Source of the DNA: an uncultured Eubacteriales bacterium
GTDB taxonomy: Bacteria > Bacillota > Clostridia > Christensenellales > Aristaeellaceae
NCBI GenBank assembly: GCA_902777335.1
Contig: CACYTF010000032.1
Span: forward strand, 1 to 57,654
Direction of reading: 5' to 3'
DNA length: 57,654 bases
Shown here: piece by piece, positions 26,401-34,303 of the stretch
Layout: the number at the start of each line of letters is the position of its first letter
Position numbering within the stretch: the first letter of the stretch is position 1
Made by a program: the position numbers and the translations under genes
The notes under the pieces: generated by a model
The model's database searches: none
The model's input: only the letters and a program-made list of their open reading frames with translations
What the model was told of the DNA's origin: nothing

Positions 26401-27399
26401 GGTCGCGATGTCGATGTAGTACAGCGTGTCGTACTGCTCGGCCAGGCTCGCGGTGATCTGGTTGAAGATCTCCCGCTGCCGCGCGATCTCCTTGTCGTTC
26501 TCGCTCTGGCGGTACTGGGCGTCGATGTCGTTGAGGCCCACGATCAGGCGGCGGCCCTCCTTCTCATCCACCATGGCGGCGTTCATCTGAACGTAGAGGG
26601 GGGCGCCGTCCATCATCAGGCGATAGACCAGCGTGAATTTGCCGTGCCGCTCAATCTCCCCCATGACATTTTCCCGGGTGAAGGCCGACAGGAAGCGGCC
26701 CAGGTCTTCCGGATGGTTGAACTCCCGGGCCGCCTTCCGGACGGTGCCGAAGAAATCGGTGCCCTCCTTCGCCTGGGCAAAGCTCTCCACATAGTTGTCG
26801 GTGGCGCTGAACTCGCGGTAGCTGCCGGTCTCGGGGTCCACCACGTACACGCAGATGAAGTTGCCCGTGAGGGCGTGGAGCCGGGCGTAGACGGTGCGCT
26901 CCTCCTGGATCCGCTGCTCGGCCAGGCGCTGCCGCATCAGCTCGTCCACATCCGACACGGCGATCACGATGAAGCGCGGGTCGTCCTCCATCCGGGAAAT
27001 CCGCGTGTTCACGTAGAAGGGCTCCCCCGCCTTCAGTGTGCGGCAGGTCAGGTCATACGCCCCGGACCCCTTCAGCGCCTCCGTCAGGAACGCGCGATCC
27101 ATGACCTTCAGAAACGCCGGCTGATCCTCGGGGTGGACGTACTGCCCGGCGTTGCGCGCGCATACCCCGAAGAAATCCGCGCCACGACGGCCCTCGGCGA
27201 GCACGCCGCGGCCGTCGTCGGTGGAATACTCGATGTATTCGCCCGTGTCGATGTTGACGCAGAACAGGCTGATATAGCCGCGGGCCAGCGCGTGGGCGAT
27301 GTGCCTGTTGACGGTTCCGGCGTCCCATGGCTTTTCGCGCGCTTCCATGGTCACGGCGTCTTCACCCAGGTTGCGTTTGTCCGCATGCTCCTGGCACAT
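23413..27399 (-). CDS. Multi-PAS-like sensor with GGDEF, degenerate GGDEF and EAL domains (c-di-GMP turnover)
   Basis: A 1328-residue soluble signalling protein. Four homologous PAS-like modules come first (about residues 25-155, 165-292, 306-432, 446-572), each with a D-F-F...HPED-type core and ending in a V.DID/N.D motif. A GGDEF domain with intact FRIGGDEF (about 670) follows, then another PAS (770-890) and a second GGDEF-like domain reading YRIDGTKF, which should be inactive. Last is an EAL domain with full catalytic set (VEALLRW, NVNLS, EVTE, ALDDFGTGFSS, IKIDRSF, EGIE, FQGYYYAKP). It should hydrolyse c-di-GMP and could also make it. ATG 27399 has AGGAGG upstream. Ligands of the modules are unknown. 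Confidence 0.93.
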   Translation of the reverse strand: MCQEHADKRNLGEDAVTMEAREKPWDAGTVNRHIAHALARGYISLFCVNIDTGEYIEYSTDDGRGVLAEGRRGADFFGVCARNAGQYVHPEDQPAFLKVMDRAFLTEALKGSGAYDLTCRTLKAGEPFYVNTRISRMEDDPRFIVIAVSDVDELMRQRLAEQRIQEERTVYARLHALTGNFICVYVVDPETGSYREFSATDNYVESFAQAKEGTDFFGTVRKAAREFNHPEDLGRFLSAFTRENVMGEIERHGKFTLVYRLMMDGAPLYVQMNAAMVDEKEGRRLIVGLNDIDAQYRQSENDKEIARQREIFNQITASLAEQYDTLYYIDIATNTYVEISSTDEYKKLNVPATGNDFFAESRRSIRKYVHPEDQEKALSLHYKDVMLDNLKRKSSFSLDWRLVVNGKVSNIRHTEIMARDGQHIIVCIKNIDAEIQARLAQREDQKKNVTFTQIAERLADHYDMIYYIDCVSEHYAELSAKKISGELKIQEEGEGFFAACWRNAGRLIHPEDRERIRLFLDRDNLISQLENRRQLTEDYRMIVDGGKIQFTRMSVTYSSDHSHFIICVENRDKDVRREQEHLAALSMANEIARRDELTHTKNKTAYHEMEGELQRQIEEGCDPFGILVCDINGLKVINDTEGHKAGDDYIKTSCMLICRIFHHSPVFRIGGDEFVVILRGQDFENRTQLLSSLRRQVEENIRIGEGPVVASGLAEYRPSTDKAVEDVFNRADTQMYSDKARLKELKLLQESHSLKERANIRIISEERRILLDSLFKSFEVVSEGTYVYLCDMKYDFSRWSKSAVDTYGLPSEYMYGAGDIWENQIHPDDRAAYHRGIDEIFSGNASAHDMQYRVRRPNGEYDVCTCRGVVVRDLSGEPDYFAGTIRNHGIQGHVDTLTGLRNQYGFFEDLEVCIKRNTGISVILFGISKFSEINEMYGYHFGNRVLQLYAREIFRATENKAHIYRIDGTKFALISNAHTIAELRDGYNRFRAYLHEDFKVDGKNILLDLHCGALRVDNFDVDSQTVYACLNYADEESKVRKQGDMVEFRNDLTEDNQQRLEKLHAIRASIMHGYDGFYLLYQPVVDAKTEQLIGVEALLRWKNDRYGMVPPDQFIPILESDPLFPELGEWILRESILAAKQVLRQNPGFMVNVNLSYTQLEKPDFVDMVLRILNELGYPPEHLCLEVTERCRLLDLDLLKNVVVNLKARGVLIALDDFGTGFSSIGILKEIPVNIIKIDRSFVKMIEENDLDRQLIRNIADLASIFGAKVCVEGIETEGMRNILKQYHVESFQGYYYAKPLLLEQFLEWDKASREEYARDSEEVAGRE

Positions 27400-27448
27400 A
27401 GGCGCTCCTCCTCGCATCTGGTGACGGCAGGTATAATTTTACAAATAG

Positions 27449-27477
27449 ATTATACCACGGAAACACGGATGTGTCTA
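27449..27477 (-). promoter_or_regulatory. Promoter for the GGDEF/EAL sensor
   Basis: On the minus strand TAGACA (27477-27472), 17-bp spacer, TATAAT (27454-27449). The -10 is half of an exact inverted pair GGTATAAT (27430-27437)/ATTATACC (27449-27456), which might also be an operator. Start codon is about 50 bp downstream. Confidence 0.65.
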
Positions 27478-27660
27478 CATCCTGATTTCCTTGTAGAACA
27501 CGCCGACCATCGCCCCGACGCCGTCGGCGGGCGTGGCGACCTCCTGCAGGGTCCATCCGTCCTGAACGTATTCGTTGATGACGTTCTCCGCCTTCTCCAG
27601 GTCCTTCTCGCGGCTGGCGCTGAAGCCCTTGTTCAGATAGACGAGCTTGTATTCCTTCAT
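27475..27660 (-). CDS. DUF4177-like small protein
   Basis: A 61-residue protein starting MKEYKLVYLNKGFSASREKD, with AENVINEYVQDGWTLQEVAT and ending AMVGVFYKEIRM. The pattern of a beta strand, a helix ending in ..GWeL..v, and a last strand fits the small DUF4177 domain, whose function is unknown. AAGGAGG sits just upstream of ATG 27660. It lies between the sugar importer and the large sensor on the same strand. Its 3' end overlaps the sensor's promoter. Confidence 0.8.
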   Translation of the reverse strand: MKEYKLVYLNKGFSASREKDLEKAENVINEYVQDGWTLQEVATPADGVGAMVGVFYKEIRM

Positions 27661-27809
27661 GATTTCATCCTCCTTCGGTTTTTCGGCCCTGGGGGCCATG
27701 ATATCATGATAGCACATCGCGGGCCGGACCGCAACCCGTTTGGGCGCACTGCCGGACAGAATTGGCAGGTTATGCCCGGTGAAGCGCCTGCGGCAGGCGG
27801 CCTGCGGCG

Positions 27810-28646
27810 TCACCCCTTGACCGCGCCGGCGATCAGGCCGCTCATGAACCTGCCCTGCATGCACAGGTACAGTATCACCACGGGCGTCGACGCCAGCATC
27901 ACGTTCGCGAACACCAGGTTCCACTGGGACGTGTGCGCGCCGATGGCGTTGTAGATGCCGGTGGTGATGGTGCGCCCGGCCGTGGAGCCGAGGATGTACA
28001 TGGGGTTCAGGAAGTCGTTCCAGATCCACATGCCCATCAGTATGGTGGCCGTGGCCGTGCAGGGCTTGAGCAGCGGGAAGAGTATCCGGAAGAAGATCGA
28101 TATCGAGCCGGCGCCGTCGATGTACGCCGATTCCTCCAGGCTGACCGGTATGGTGTTGATGAAGCCCGTATACAGGAATATCGTGGTGCTGAAGTACGCG
28201 CCGCCGTAGAACATCAGAAGGCCCGCGGGCTTGTACATCAGGTGCAGCATGCTCAGCGTCCGGATGCTGGGCACCAGCGTGACCACCGGCGGCACCATGA
28301 TGCCGAGCAGCGCGTAGGCGTACAGGAACCGGCACACCCGGTTTTTCCGGCGGATGACCACGTAGGCCGCGGTGGAGGAGATCAGCACCAGCAGCGCCAC
28401 GGAGCTGAACGTGATCAAAAGGCTCGTGGCGTACAGCGAGGCGATGTTGGAGCTGCGGAAGGCCTCGGCGTAGTTGTCCATGGTCGCGTGCAGCGGCAGG
28501 GAGAGGGGCGACTTGATGATCTCCCCGTAGGGCTTGAAGGAGTTCGACACGGCGATGTACATCGGGAACAGATAGACAAAGCCGATCAGCAGCGTGAACA
28601 GCTTCCGGATCCGCTCGATCCGCAGCTTCCTTCTGAGCGCCGACAT
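27810..28646 (-). CDS. Sugar ABC transporter permease (MalG/LacG type)
   Basis: A 278-residue inner-membrane permease with six hydrophobic segments. The first is LFTLLIGFVYLFPMYIAVSN, and the EAA loop reads LEESAYIDGAGSISIFFRIL, contacting the ATPase. The C-terminal GLIAGAVKG is typical of CUT1 carbohydrate importers. It starts one base after the stop of the upstream permease, so the two are translated together. No ATPase is encoded in this operon; such clusters often share one MsmK-type ATPase. An oligosaccharide substrate is inferred from family only. Confidence 0.92.
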   Translation of the reverse strand: MSALRRKLRIERIRKLFTLLIGFVYLFPMYIAVSNSFKPYGEIIKSPLSLPLHATMDNYAEAFRSSNIASLYATSLLITFSSVALLVLISSTAAYVVIRRKNRVCRFLYAYALLGIMVPPVVTLVPSIRTLSMLHLMYKPAGLLMFYGGAYFSTTIFLYTGFINTIPVSLEESAYIDGAGSISIFFRILFPLLKPCTATATILMGMWIWNDFLNPMYILGSTAGRTITTGIYNAIGAHTSQWNLVFANVMLASTPVVILYLCMQGRFMSGLIAGAVKG

Positions 28647-28647
28647 G

Positions 28648-29517
28648 TCAGTACTTCACCTCCCGCCGCTTGGTGATGCTCAGCTGTATGACCGACAGCA
28701 CGACGATCATCACGAACAGCACCAGTATGATGGCCGAGGAATACCCGCGCCGGTTGTACTCGAACGCCTTTTCGACGGAGAGCAGCGTGATGGTCTGGGT
28801 CGCGCCGCCGGGGCCGCCGCCGGTGATCACCTTCACGTGGTCGTACTGCTTCAGCCCGCCCGCGATGGACAGTATGCTGTTGATGGTGATGCCGGGCATC
28901 ATCAGCGGCAGCGTGACCCTGAAGAAGCGCTGGATGCCGTTGGCGCCGTCGACCTCCGCGGCCTCCAGCATCTCCGTGGGAATGGTGCTGAGCGTGGCCA
29001 TGTAGATGACCACGAACAGCCCCAGGCCGTTCCAGGCGATGATGACGGAGATCATCACGATGGTGCGCAGCGGCGTGGCGTAGAAGTCAAAGGGCGCTAT
29101 GCCGATCAGGCCCAGCACCGCGTTGATGACGCCGCCGTCGGTCTGCATCATGTAGGACCAGATGAAGGCCACAACCACGCTGCTGAGCACGGCCGGCACG
29201 AATATGGCGCTCTTGGTGAAGGAGCACGCCCGGTTCTTCCGGTTCAGAAACACCGCAAGCACCGCGCCCAGCACGTTGTAGATCAGCACCGTGATCACCG
29301 TGATGATCAGCGTGACCTTCAGCGCGTTGTAGAAGTCGGCGTCGGCGAACAGCCGCCTGAAGTTCTTCAGGCCGATCATCTTGTACTTTGGGCTGATGCC
29401 GTCCCAGTTGGTAAAGCTGTAAAAGAAACACATGCCCAGCGGGACGATCATGAACACGGTGTAGATCAGAAACCCCGGCATGGCCAGCAGGAAATCGTGC
29501 AGCTTGTTATGCTTCAT
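28648..29517 (-). CDS. Sugar ABC transporter permease (MalF/LacF type)
   Basis: A 289-residue permease, first helix LLAMPGFLIYTVFMIVPLGM, then FFYSFTNWDG. The EAA motif is TEMLEAAEVDGANGIQRFFR, followed by ITLPLM-like VTLPLMMPGI. It pairs with the MalG-type permease directly downstream to form the CUT1 membrane channel. The start at 29517 has GAGGGGGCC upstream, and a short hairpin lies between it and the receptor gene. The solute-binding protein gene precedes it in the same direction. Confidence 0.92.
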   Translation of the reverse strand: MKHNKLHDFLLAMPGFLIYTVFMIVPLGMCFFYSFTNWDGISPKYKMIGLKNFRRLFADADFYNALKVTLIITVITVLIYNVLGAVLAVFLNRKNRACSFTKSAIFVPAVLSSVVVAFIWSYMMQTDGGVINAVLGLIGIAPFDFYATPLRTIVMISVIIAWNGLGLFVVIYMATLSTIPTEMLEAAEVDGANGIQRFFRVTLPLMMPGITINSILSIAGGLKQYDHVKVITGGGPGGATQTITLLSVEKAFEYNRRGYSSAIILVLFVMIVVLSVIQLSITKRREVKY

Positions 29518-29547
29518 TCATACGGCCCCCTCGCATCCTCTCAGAAA

Positions 29548-29578
29548 GGGGAGGGCGTGCCTCGCATCCACCCTCCCC
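29548..29578 (-). promoter_or_regulatory. Intercistronic hairpin between receptor and permease genes
   Basis: GGGGAGGG (29548-29555) and CCCTCCCC (29571-29578) form an 8-bp perfect stem with a 15-base loop, placed between the binding-protein stop and the permease start. There is no T-run. It probably stabilises the upstream mRNA or causes partial termination. Confidence 0.6.
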
Positions 29579-29601
29579 CGCCGTTCGCCGCCGCGCGCCC
29601 G

Positions 29602-30858
29602 TCAGGCCGCGTCGTCGATGGCCTCCTTCGCGATCTCCCATTCCTCGTCGAAATCGTCCAGCGCGTCCGTCACATCCATGCCGATGGCGATGTTCTGGGT
29701 CATCTTGTTGGTGTAGTAGTCCTTGAGCCCCGGCAGGAACGCGTCGTCGCCGGTCATGCTCTCAAAGCCCTCCACCTCGGTCATCGTGGCGATGCGCGCC
29801 TCCATCTCCTTGCGCAGCGGTATCATGTCGTACTCGACCGCGTTCTTCGTGGTGCTGAACAGCTGCTCCGATTCCAGGAACTTGCCGTACAGCGCCTCGT
29901 CGGTGAAGAAGAAGCGTATGAAGTCCTTGCAGATGTCGGGGTATTTGGTGTACGCGCCGATGGACAGGCCCTCGTTCACGTACACGGACAGCACGTCGGC
30001 GTTGTCGTCGCCCGGCATCGGGAACCAGCCGACCTCAAAGTCATGCTCGGCCTTGGCGACCTCGGCGTTGACCCAGGAGCCGATGGGCAGCATGGCGGCC
30101 CGGCCGGTGAAGAACAGCTCCAGCATCTGGGTGTAGGTGATGCCGGCGGTGTTCGCACCGCAGTATTTGGTGCAGACGGTCTGATGCTTCTCCATGGCCT
30201 TCACCAGGTCCGGGTTGTCGAACTTCACCTCGTCCGCGTTGCGCTTCGTGCCCCAGTGCGCATCCTTCGCCAGCAGGTCGGTGCCGGCGAACATGTTGGC
30301 CAGCACCGACTGCGGCCAGCCGTCCTTCAGGCCCATGGAGAAGGGCTGTATGCCGGCGGCCAGCAGCTTCTCGCACAGGTCCACCATCTCCTGCCAGGTC
30401 TGGGGCTCCCCGATGCCGTTGGCGGCGAACATGTCCTTGTTGTAGAACACGCCGATGATCTGCTTCTTGTAGTTCGCCACGTACTGCCGGCCGCCGATCT
30501 TGCCGACGTCGGGGTTGGCCAGGTAGTCCAGGTCGCCCTCGTCGAAGGCCAGCAGCGCGCCGGAGGGCACGAAGTCCGCGGGATTCTGCATGACCATGAT
30601 GTCCGGGAACTGGTTGGTGCCCAGCAGCGTCTTCTCGTACTGGGGCAGCGTGACGTTGGAGGAGGGGTTGCCGATGATCTCCACCTTCACGTCCGGCTTG
30701 GCCGCCATGTAGCGGTCGGCAATGGACTGCCAGAACTCCAGCGGCAGCTGGGGCTGGAGGTTCACACAGAAAACGATCTTGACCTCGTCCGCGACGGCGG
30801 CGCACACGGCCCCGCAAATCAGAAGTATACACAATACCAGCGCCAGGAGCTTCTTCAT
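29602..30858 (-). CDS. Extracellular sugar-binding protein of an ABC importer
   Basis: A 418-residue secreted receptor of the SBP_bac_1 type. A signal peptide (MKKLLALVLCILLICGAVCA) lacks a clear lipobox, although Cys residues are present near its end. The mature domain shows FWQSIADRYMAAKPDVKVEI, YEKTLLGTNQFPDIMVMQN and ELFFTGRAAMLPIGSW, typical of CUT1 oligosaccharide receptors. It is followed by the two permease genes. A consensus promoter lies 45 bp upstream. It captures a carbohydrate at the cell surface, identity unknown. Confidence 0.92.
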   Translation of the reverse strand: MKKLLALVLCILLICGAVCAAVADEVKIVFCVNLQPQLPLEFWQSIADRYMAAKPDVKVEIIGNPSSNVTLPQYEKTLLGTNQFPDIMVMQNPADFVPSGALLAFDEGDLDYLANPDVGKIGGRQYVANYKKQIIGVFYNKDMFAANGIGEPQTWQEMVDLCEKLLAAGIQPFSMGLKDGWPQSVLANMFAGTDLLAKDAHWGTKRNADEVKFDNPDLVKAMEKHQTVCTKYCGANTAGITYTQMLELFFTGRAAMLPIGSWVNAEVAKAEHDFEVGWFPMPGDDNADVLSVYVNEGLSIGAYTKYPDICKDFIRFFFTDEALYGKFLESEQLFSTTKNAVEYDMIPLRKEMEARIATMTEVEGFESMTGDDAFLPGLKDYYTNKMTQNIAIGMDVTDALDDFDEEWEIAKEAIDDAA

Positions 30859-30902
30859 GGTCGATCATCCTCCCCGTCGATCGTCGTTCTTTCTGAATTA
30901 AA

Positions 30903-30930
30903 ATTATATTAATTTCTGTCAAAATGTCAA
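30903..30930 (-). promoter_or_regulatory. Consensus promoter for the sugar importer operon
   Basis: On the minus strand TTGACA (30930-30925), 16-bp spacer, TATAAT (30908-30903). Both boxes are perfect. A second TTGACA (30922-30917) lies between them, a possible operator half or duplicated -35. Confidence 0.8.
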
Positions 30931-30965
30931 GACCCATGTTCAAATATTGTAGAATCCGCGAAGCC

Positions 30966-30994
30966 TTGACAACCCGGCGGCCAGGCGGTATCAT
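30966..30994 (+). promoter_or_regulatory. Promoter for the flippase-like membrane protein
   Basis: TTGACA (30966-30971), 17-bp spacer, TATCAT (30989-30994), 45 bp before ATG 31040. It is divergent from the sugar importer promoter. Confidence 0.75.
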
Positions 30995-31039
30995 AATCCT
31001 GTCCCCTGGCACAAACCACCCCATGCCGAGGTTTCATCA

Positions 31040-32044
31040 ATGACCCGAAAAAGCAAGCTCCTCTATGTGATCTTCATCGTCGCCGTGGCGGCCGCGGTGC
31101 TGTTGATCGGCGCGAAAAACGGCGATTTTGCCGCGTCGCTGAAGGCCATGCTCGACATACCGCGCCGGTACACGCTGCTGTGCGTGCTGTGCGTGTTCGG
31201 CGGCATACTGATGCAGGCGCTGAGCGCGGCCTCGGCGCTGCGCGCCATGGGGCGCTCCCTCCCCTTTGCCCGCTGCTGCGGGATATCGCTGCTGGGGGAA
31301 TTCTATTCGTTCATCACCCCCGGCGCTTCGGGGGGGCAGCCCATGCAGATCTACCACATGCACCGCTCCGGCATATCCATCGCCGACGCCACCACCGCGC
31401 TGGTGGTCCACTACATCTGCTACCACAGCGTGCTGCTGGCCGCCGACGTGGCGCTGGGCATCGCGTACCGGGGCTTCATCGCGCAGCAGGTGGGCGCCAA
31501 TTTGCCCCTGCTGATATTCGGCTTCGTGTTCAACCTGGGCCTGCTGTCGGGCGCGCTGATGCTCAGCTTCCACCAGAAGCCCATCCGCTGGCTGCTCCGG
31601 TGCGTCACCGCCTTCATGAAAAAGCTGAAGATCGGCAACCCGGACCACCTGCGGGAGCGCTGCTCCGTGATCGCGGACTCCTTCTACCGGGGCACCGGCT
31701 TCATCGCCCGCCACCGGCTGGAGCTGGCCCGGCAGGTGCTCTTCGCCGCCGGCCGCCTGCTGTGCCTGACCAGCGTGTTCTACTTCGTGTACCGCGGCCT
31801 CGGCCAGACCGGCGCGAGCTACGGCAAGCTGACCGCCCTGGGCTTCATGCAGTACACCAGCGCCGACTACATGCCCCTGCCCGGCGCCTCCGGCGCCCAG
31901 GAGGGCATATTCAGCCTGTACTTCAACCAGCTGCTGCCGGGCGATCTGATGCTGTCCGGTCTTCTGACCTGGCGGTTCATCACCTACTACCTGGTGCTGA
32001 TCGTCGGCGGCGTCGCCGCGGTGTGGCCCAACCGGCGGAAGTGA
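31040..32044 (+). CDS. LPG synthase-type transmembrane (UPF0104) protein
   Basis: A 334-residue integral membrane protein with about eight helices. The family signature is clear: ALRAMGRSLPFARCCGISLL, GEFYSFITPGASGGQPMQIY, and near the end YTSADYMPLPGASGAQEGIF. This is the flippase domain of lysyl-phosphatidylglycerol synthases (MprF N-terminal half) standing alone, without the aminoacyl-transferase domain. Relatives move or modify membrane lipids and can affect resistance to cationic peptides. Only a weak ribosome site is seen. A hairpin with a T-run follows it. Confidence 0.88.
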   Translation: MTRKSKLLYVIFIVAVAAAVLLIGAKNGDFAASLKAMLDIPRRYTLLCVLCVFGGILMQALSAASALRAMGRSLPFARCCGISLLGEFYSFITPGASGGQPMQIYHMHRSGISIADATTALVVHYICYHSVLLAADVALGIAYRGFIAQQVGANLPLLIFGFVFNLGLLSGALMLSFHQKPIRWLLRCVTAFMKKLKIGNPDHLRERCSVIADSFYRGTGFIARHRLELARQVLFAAGRLLCLTSVFYFVYRGLGQTGASYGKLTALGFMQYTSADYMPLPGASGAQEGIFSLYFNQLLPGDLMLSGLLTWRFITYYLVLIVGGVAAVWPNRRK

Positions 32045-32079
32045 AGCACAGGAAAATACCTGGATTCTGGTATAATAAG

Positions 32080-32138
32080 GGGGCTGTCTCAAAACAAACA
32101 AGCGTTCATGCATGTACATGTTTGAGGCAGCTCCTTTT
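32080..32138 (+). terminator. Terminator after the flippase-like gene
   Basis: GGGGCTGTCTCAAAACA (32080-32096) pairs with TGTTTGAGGCAGCTCC (32119-32134, one G-T and a bulge), followed by TTTT. A TATAAT (32071-32076) precedes it but has no -35 that I can see. Confidence 0.75.
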
Positions 32139-32147
32139 CAGCGGTTC

Positions 32148-32260
32148 GAGCGCCCGGAGAACCGTCCAGCAGACTGTTCTCCGCGAGAACGGGCCCGTGG
32201 AGTAGTACCCGCGAAGCGGGGATAGGGCACTCCGGAAGAACCGCAGCGCACGACGTGAAT
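32148..32260. repeat. Partial family-B repeat
   Basis: TTCGAGCGCCCGGAGAAC and a GTCC..GGAC-like arm repeat, in inverse orientation, the segment found near 22965-23010. Then AGTACCCGCGAAGCGGGGAT repeats the direct-orientation block of 22851 and 23061. A mosaic of two repeat parts, noncoding. Confidence 0.75.
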
Positions 32261-32280
32261 CGTCCCCGACGTCTCTTGGA

Positions 32281-32417
32281 ACACATGGGGACGGTCCTTT
32301 TGTGTTGAAACAGCCGGCAATACGATCCGTCAGATCATCCGCTTAACGGGATTGTGCATTGGAATTGTGGGGAAAATCGCCAATTTGCCAAACACAAAAG
32401 GACCGTCCCCGCGTGTT
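32281..32417. repeat. REPIN/MITE-like element, family A, copy 2
   Basis: Left arm ACACATGGGGACGGTCCTTT (32281-32306) and its inverse (32391-32417) flank an 84-base interior. That interior (AAACAGCCGGCAATACG.., ..GGAAAATCGCCAATTTGCC) is nearly identical to the interior of the copy at 34839. It ends 58 bp before a GNAT gene. Confidence 0.92.
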
Positions 32418-32475
32418 CCGGGCAGATCAATGAAAGAACCCGGAAGAACCGACTGGAAAAGAGAACCGGAAAGGA

Positions 32476-33108
32476 ATGAAAAAGGTGGAGAATTGCATCA
32501 TTCGACTGGAAACAAAGGAAGATTACCGGAAGACTGAAAACCTGATCCGGGAATCCTTCTGGAACGTGTACCGCCCGGGCTGCAGCGAGCATTATGTGAT
32601 GCATGTGCTGCGGGACGACCCGGCCTTCATCCCGGAGCTGGACTTCGTGATGGAACAGGACGGAAAACTGATCGGGCAGAACATGTTCATGAAAACGGTT
32701 ATCCATGCCGACGACGGCCGGGACGTTCCGGTGCTGACCATGGGGCCGATCGGTATCGCGCCGGAATTGAAACGGCAGGGTTATGGGAAAAAGCTGCTGG
32801 ACTCCTGCCTGGAAAAGGCGGCGGCCATGGGCTTCGGAGCGGTGCTGTTTGAGGGCAATATCCGGTTCTACAGCCACTGCGGCTTTGACTATGCCCGGAA
32901 GTTCGGCATCCGCTATCACGACCTGTCGGAAGGCGCGGACGATTCCTTCTTCCTGTGCAGGGAATTGGCGCCGGGGTATCTGGACGGCGTCACCGGCGTG
33001 TATCAGACGCCCAGGGGCTACTATGTGGACGACGCGGACGTGGAGGCCTTTGACAGGCTGTTTCCGCCCAAGGAAAAGCTGAAGCTGCCGGGACAGCTGT
33101 TTGACTGA
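32476..33108 (+). CDS. GNAT-family N-acetyltransferase (YhbS-like)
   Basis: A 210-residue acetyltransferase. It begins NCIIRLETKEDYRKTENLIR and carries the acetyl-CoA site VLTMGPIGIAPELKRQGYGK (R-Q-G-Y-G-K), followed by LEGN-like VLFEGNIRFYSHCGFDYARK. The 'RFYSHCGF' ending is typical of the YhbS branch. The C-terminal extension (GVYQTPRGYYVDDADVEAFD) is also as in that branch. Substrate unknown. GGAAAGGA precedes ATG 32476 at short distance. It sits just after REPIN copy 2 and overlaps the reading frame of the next gene only spuriously. Confidence 0.85.
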   Translation: MKKVENCIIRLETKEDYRKTENLIRESFWNVYRPGCSEHYVMHVLRDDPAFIPELDFVMEQDGKLIGQNMFMKTVIHADDGRDVPVLTMGPIGIAPELKRQGYGKKLLDSCLEKAAAMGFGAVLFEGNIRFYSHCGFDYARKFGIRYHDLSEGADDSFFLCRELAPGYLDGVTGVYQTPRGYYVDDADVEAFDRLFPPKEKLKLPGQLFD

Positions 33109-33199
33109 TATACGGAGAGTAGATCGCGCAGGCTTTCCGGGAAGGCGCGCACAGGGTTTACGCGGAATGAAGCAATTGAAGATTAAGGAGGAAATAAAC

Positions 33200-34261
33200 A
33201 TGGATCTTGCCGGAGCATATCAGGAAATCGATAGAAGGCTTTCCCGGATCGATTTCCCGCTTCTCTTTCGCGGGTTTCACCGTTTCCCGTTTGCACTGTA
33301 CGACGAGACGCGGGCTTATTTCGACGGCGCGATGATCGACAAACCCGCCGAGTTTCTCGGCAATACATCCGTCGTATTTCGCGGAATGCATACGGCAATC
33401 TGGAATCTTGCGGAACATACAATGGATTTCGATACGCTGACGGCCAAGGTCGTGCATGAGATGCTGCACGCCTATCAGAGCGCTTCCGGCGAAACGCGAT
33501 GGGCGGATGAACGCGCGGCGCTCGTGAAGTACCGTTATGAGGCGGCGAATGTCTCGGCCCGTCTCGAGGAAGCGGATGCGATGGAAAAATGCCTTCGCGA
33601 ACATGCGCCGGAAGCATTCTCCCGGCTTCTGGCTCTGCGCAGGGCGCGCGCCGATCGTTTTCCCTACGCCTATGACTACGAATCGCGCATTGAGCAGATC
33701 GAGGGAAGCGCGCATTTTGTCGAGCTTGCCGCACTCGCTCAGCTCGACCCGGAAAAAGCGGTGCTGTCTTGGAAACGGCTTTTTTCGGAGCTTTCCGATC
33801 CGGCGCGGTATTTTCCCGTGCGCGCCGTGACGTACCTCTCCGGCGCGGCATTCATCGCCTGTCTGCGCAGATACACACCCCTTGATACGGACGCTTTCAC
33901 CGATACGCCGTTTTCCGTCGAGGCGATTGCCGGCGCGGCGCCGTGCGCTCTGCCGGAGCCCGGCGCGCGGGTGCGTGAATGCATGGACGATTGGTTGGAA
34001 AAAACGCGGGCACGTATCGAAGAAGCGCTCAAAAAGGGTAAGCTCGTTCTGGACGGAGATTACCGTCTCTTCGCGTTTAACGTATATGACGCGCTTTGGG
34101 ACGGACGGTACGCTGTGCTGTCCGGCTTTATCGGCTATATCGAAGGGACGGCGCATCCTGCGACAGACGAAGAGCTGTTTTCCATGATGAAGATCCTGAA
34201 CGGGGATTTCATTGCGCAGCTTGATGCGCAAATGCATTTCCGCCGCCTATGGCGGCAGTAA
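33200..34261 (+). CDS. Putative HExxH metalloprotease-like protein
   Basis: A 353-residue soluble protein that I cannot assign to a named family. It has the zinc-protease motif HEMLH within LTAKVVHEMLHAYQSASGET (about residues 86-106). A glutamate-rich helix further on (SRIEQIEGSAHFVELAALAQ) could supply the third zinc ligand, as in gluzincin-like peptidases. N-terminal MDLAGAYQEIDRRLSRIDF and C-terminal GFIGYIEGTAHPATDEEL have no recognised match. ATG 33200 is preceded by AAGGAGGAAATAAAC, much better than the longer frame from 33101. No signal peptide, so cytoplasmic. Followed immediately by a REPIN half-copy. Confidence 0.7.
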   Translation: MDLAGAYQEIDRRLSRIDFPLLFRGFHRFPFALYDETRAYFDGAMIDKPAEFLGNTSVVFRGMHTAIWNLAEHTMDFDTLTAKVVHEMLHAYQSASGETRWADERAALVKYRYEAANVSARLEEADAMEKCLREHAPEAFSRLLALRRARADRFPYAYDYESRIEQIEGSAHFVELAALAQLDPEKAVLSWKRLFSELSDPARYFPVRAVTYLSGAAFIACLRRYTPLDTDAFTDTPFSVEAIAGAAPCALPEPGARVRECMDDWLEKTRARIEEALKKGKLVLDGDYRLFAFNVYDALWDGRYAVLSGFIGYIEGTAHPATDEELFSMMKILNGDFIAQLDAQMHFRRLWRQ

Positions 34262-34265
34262 ACAG

Positions 34266-34292
34266 AACACAAAAGGACCGTCCCCGCGTGTT
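34266..34292. repeat. Solo family-A arm (half REPIN)
   Basis: AACACAAAAGGACCGTCCCC plus GCGTGTT, identical to the right arm of the copy at 32281-32417, with no left partner within 500 bp. It lies 4 bp after the HExxH gene stop and 11 bp before a GNAT gene. Confidence 0.88.
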
Positions 34293-34303
34293 AGGAAACA
34301 TCC

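Noticed and set aside
23251..27954. Two long plus-strand frames opposite the GGDEF/EAL gene.
   Set aside because: Antisense shadows of a GC-rich gene; the minus strand has clear catalytic motifs.
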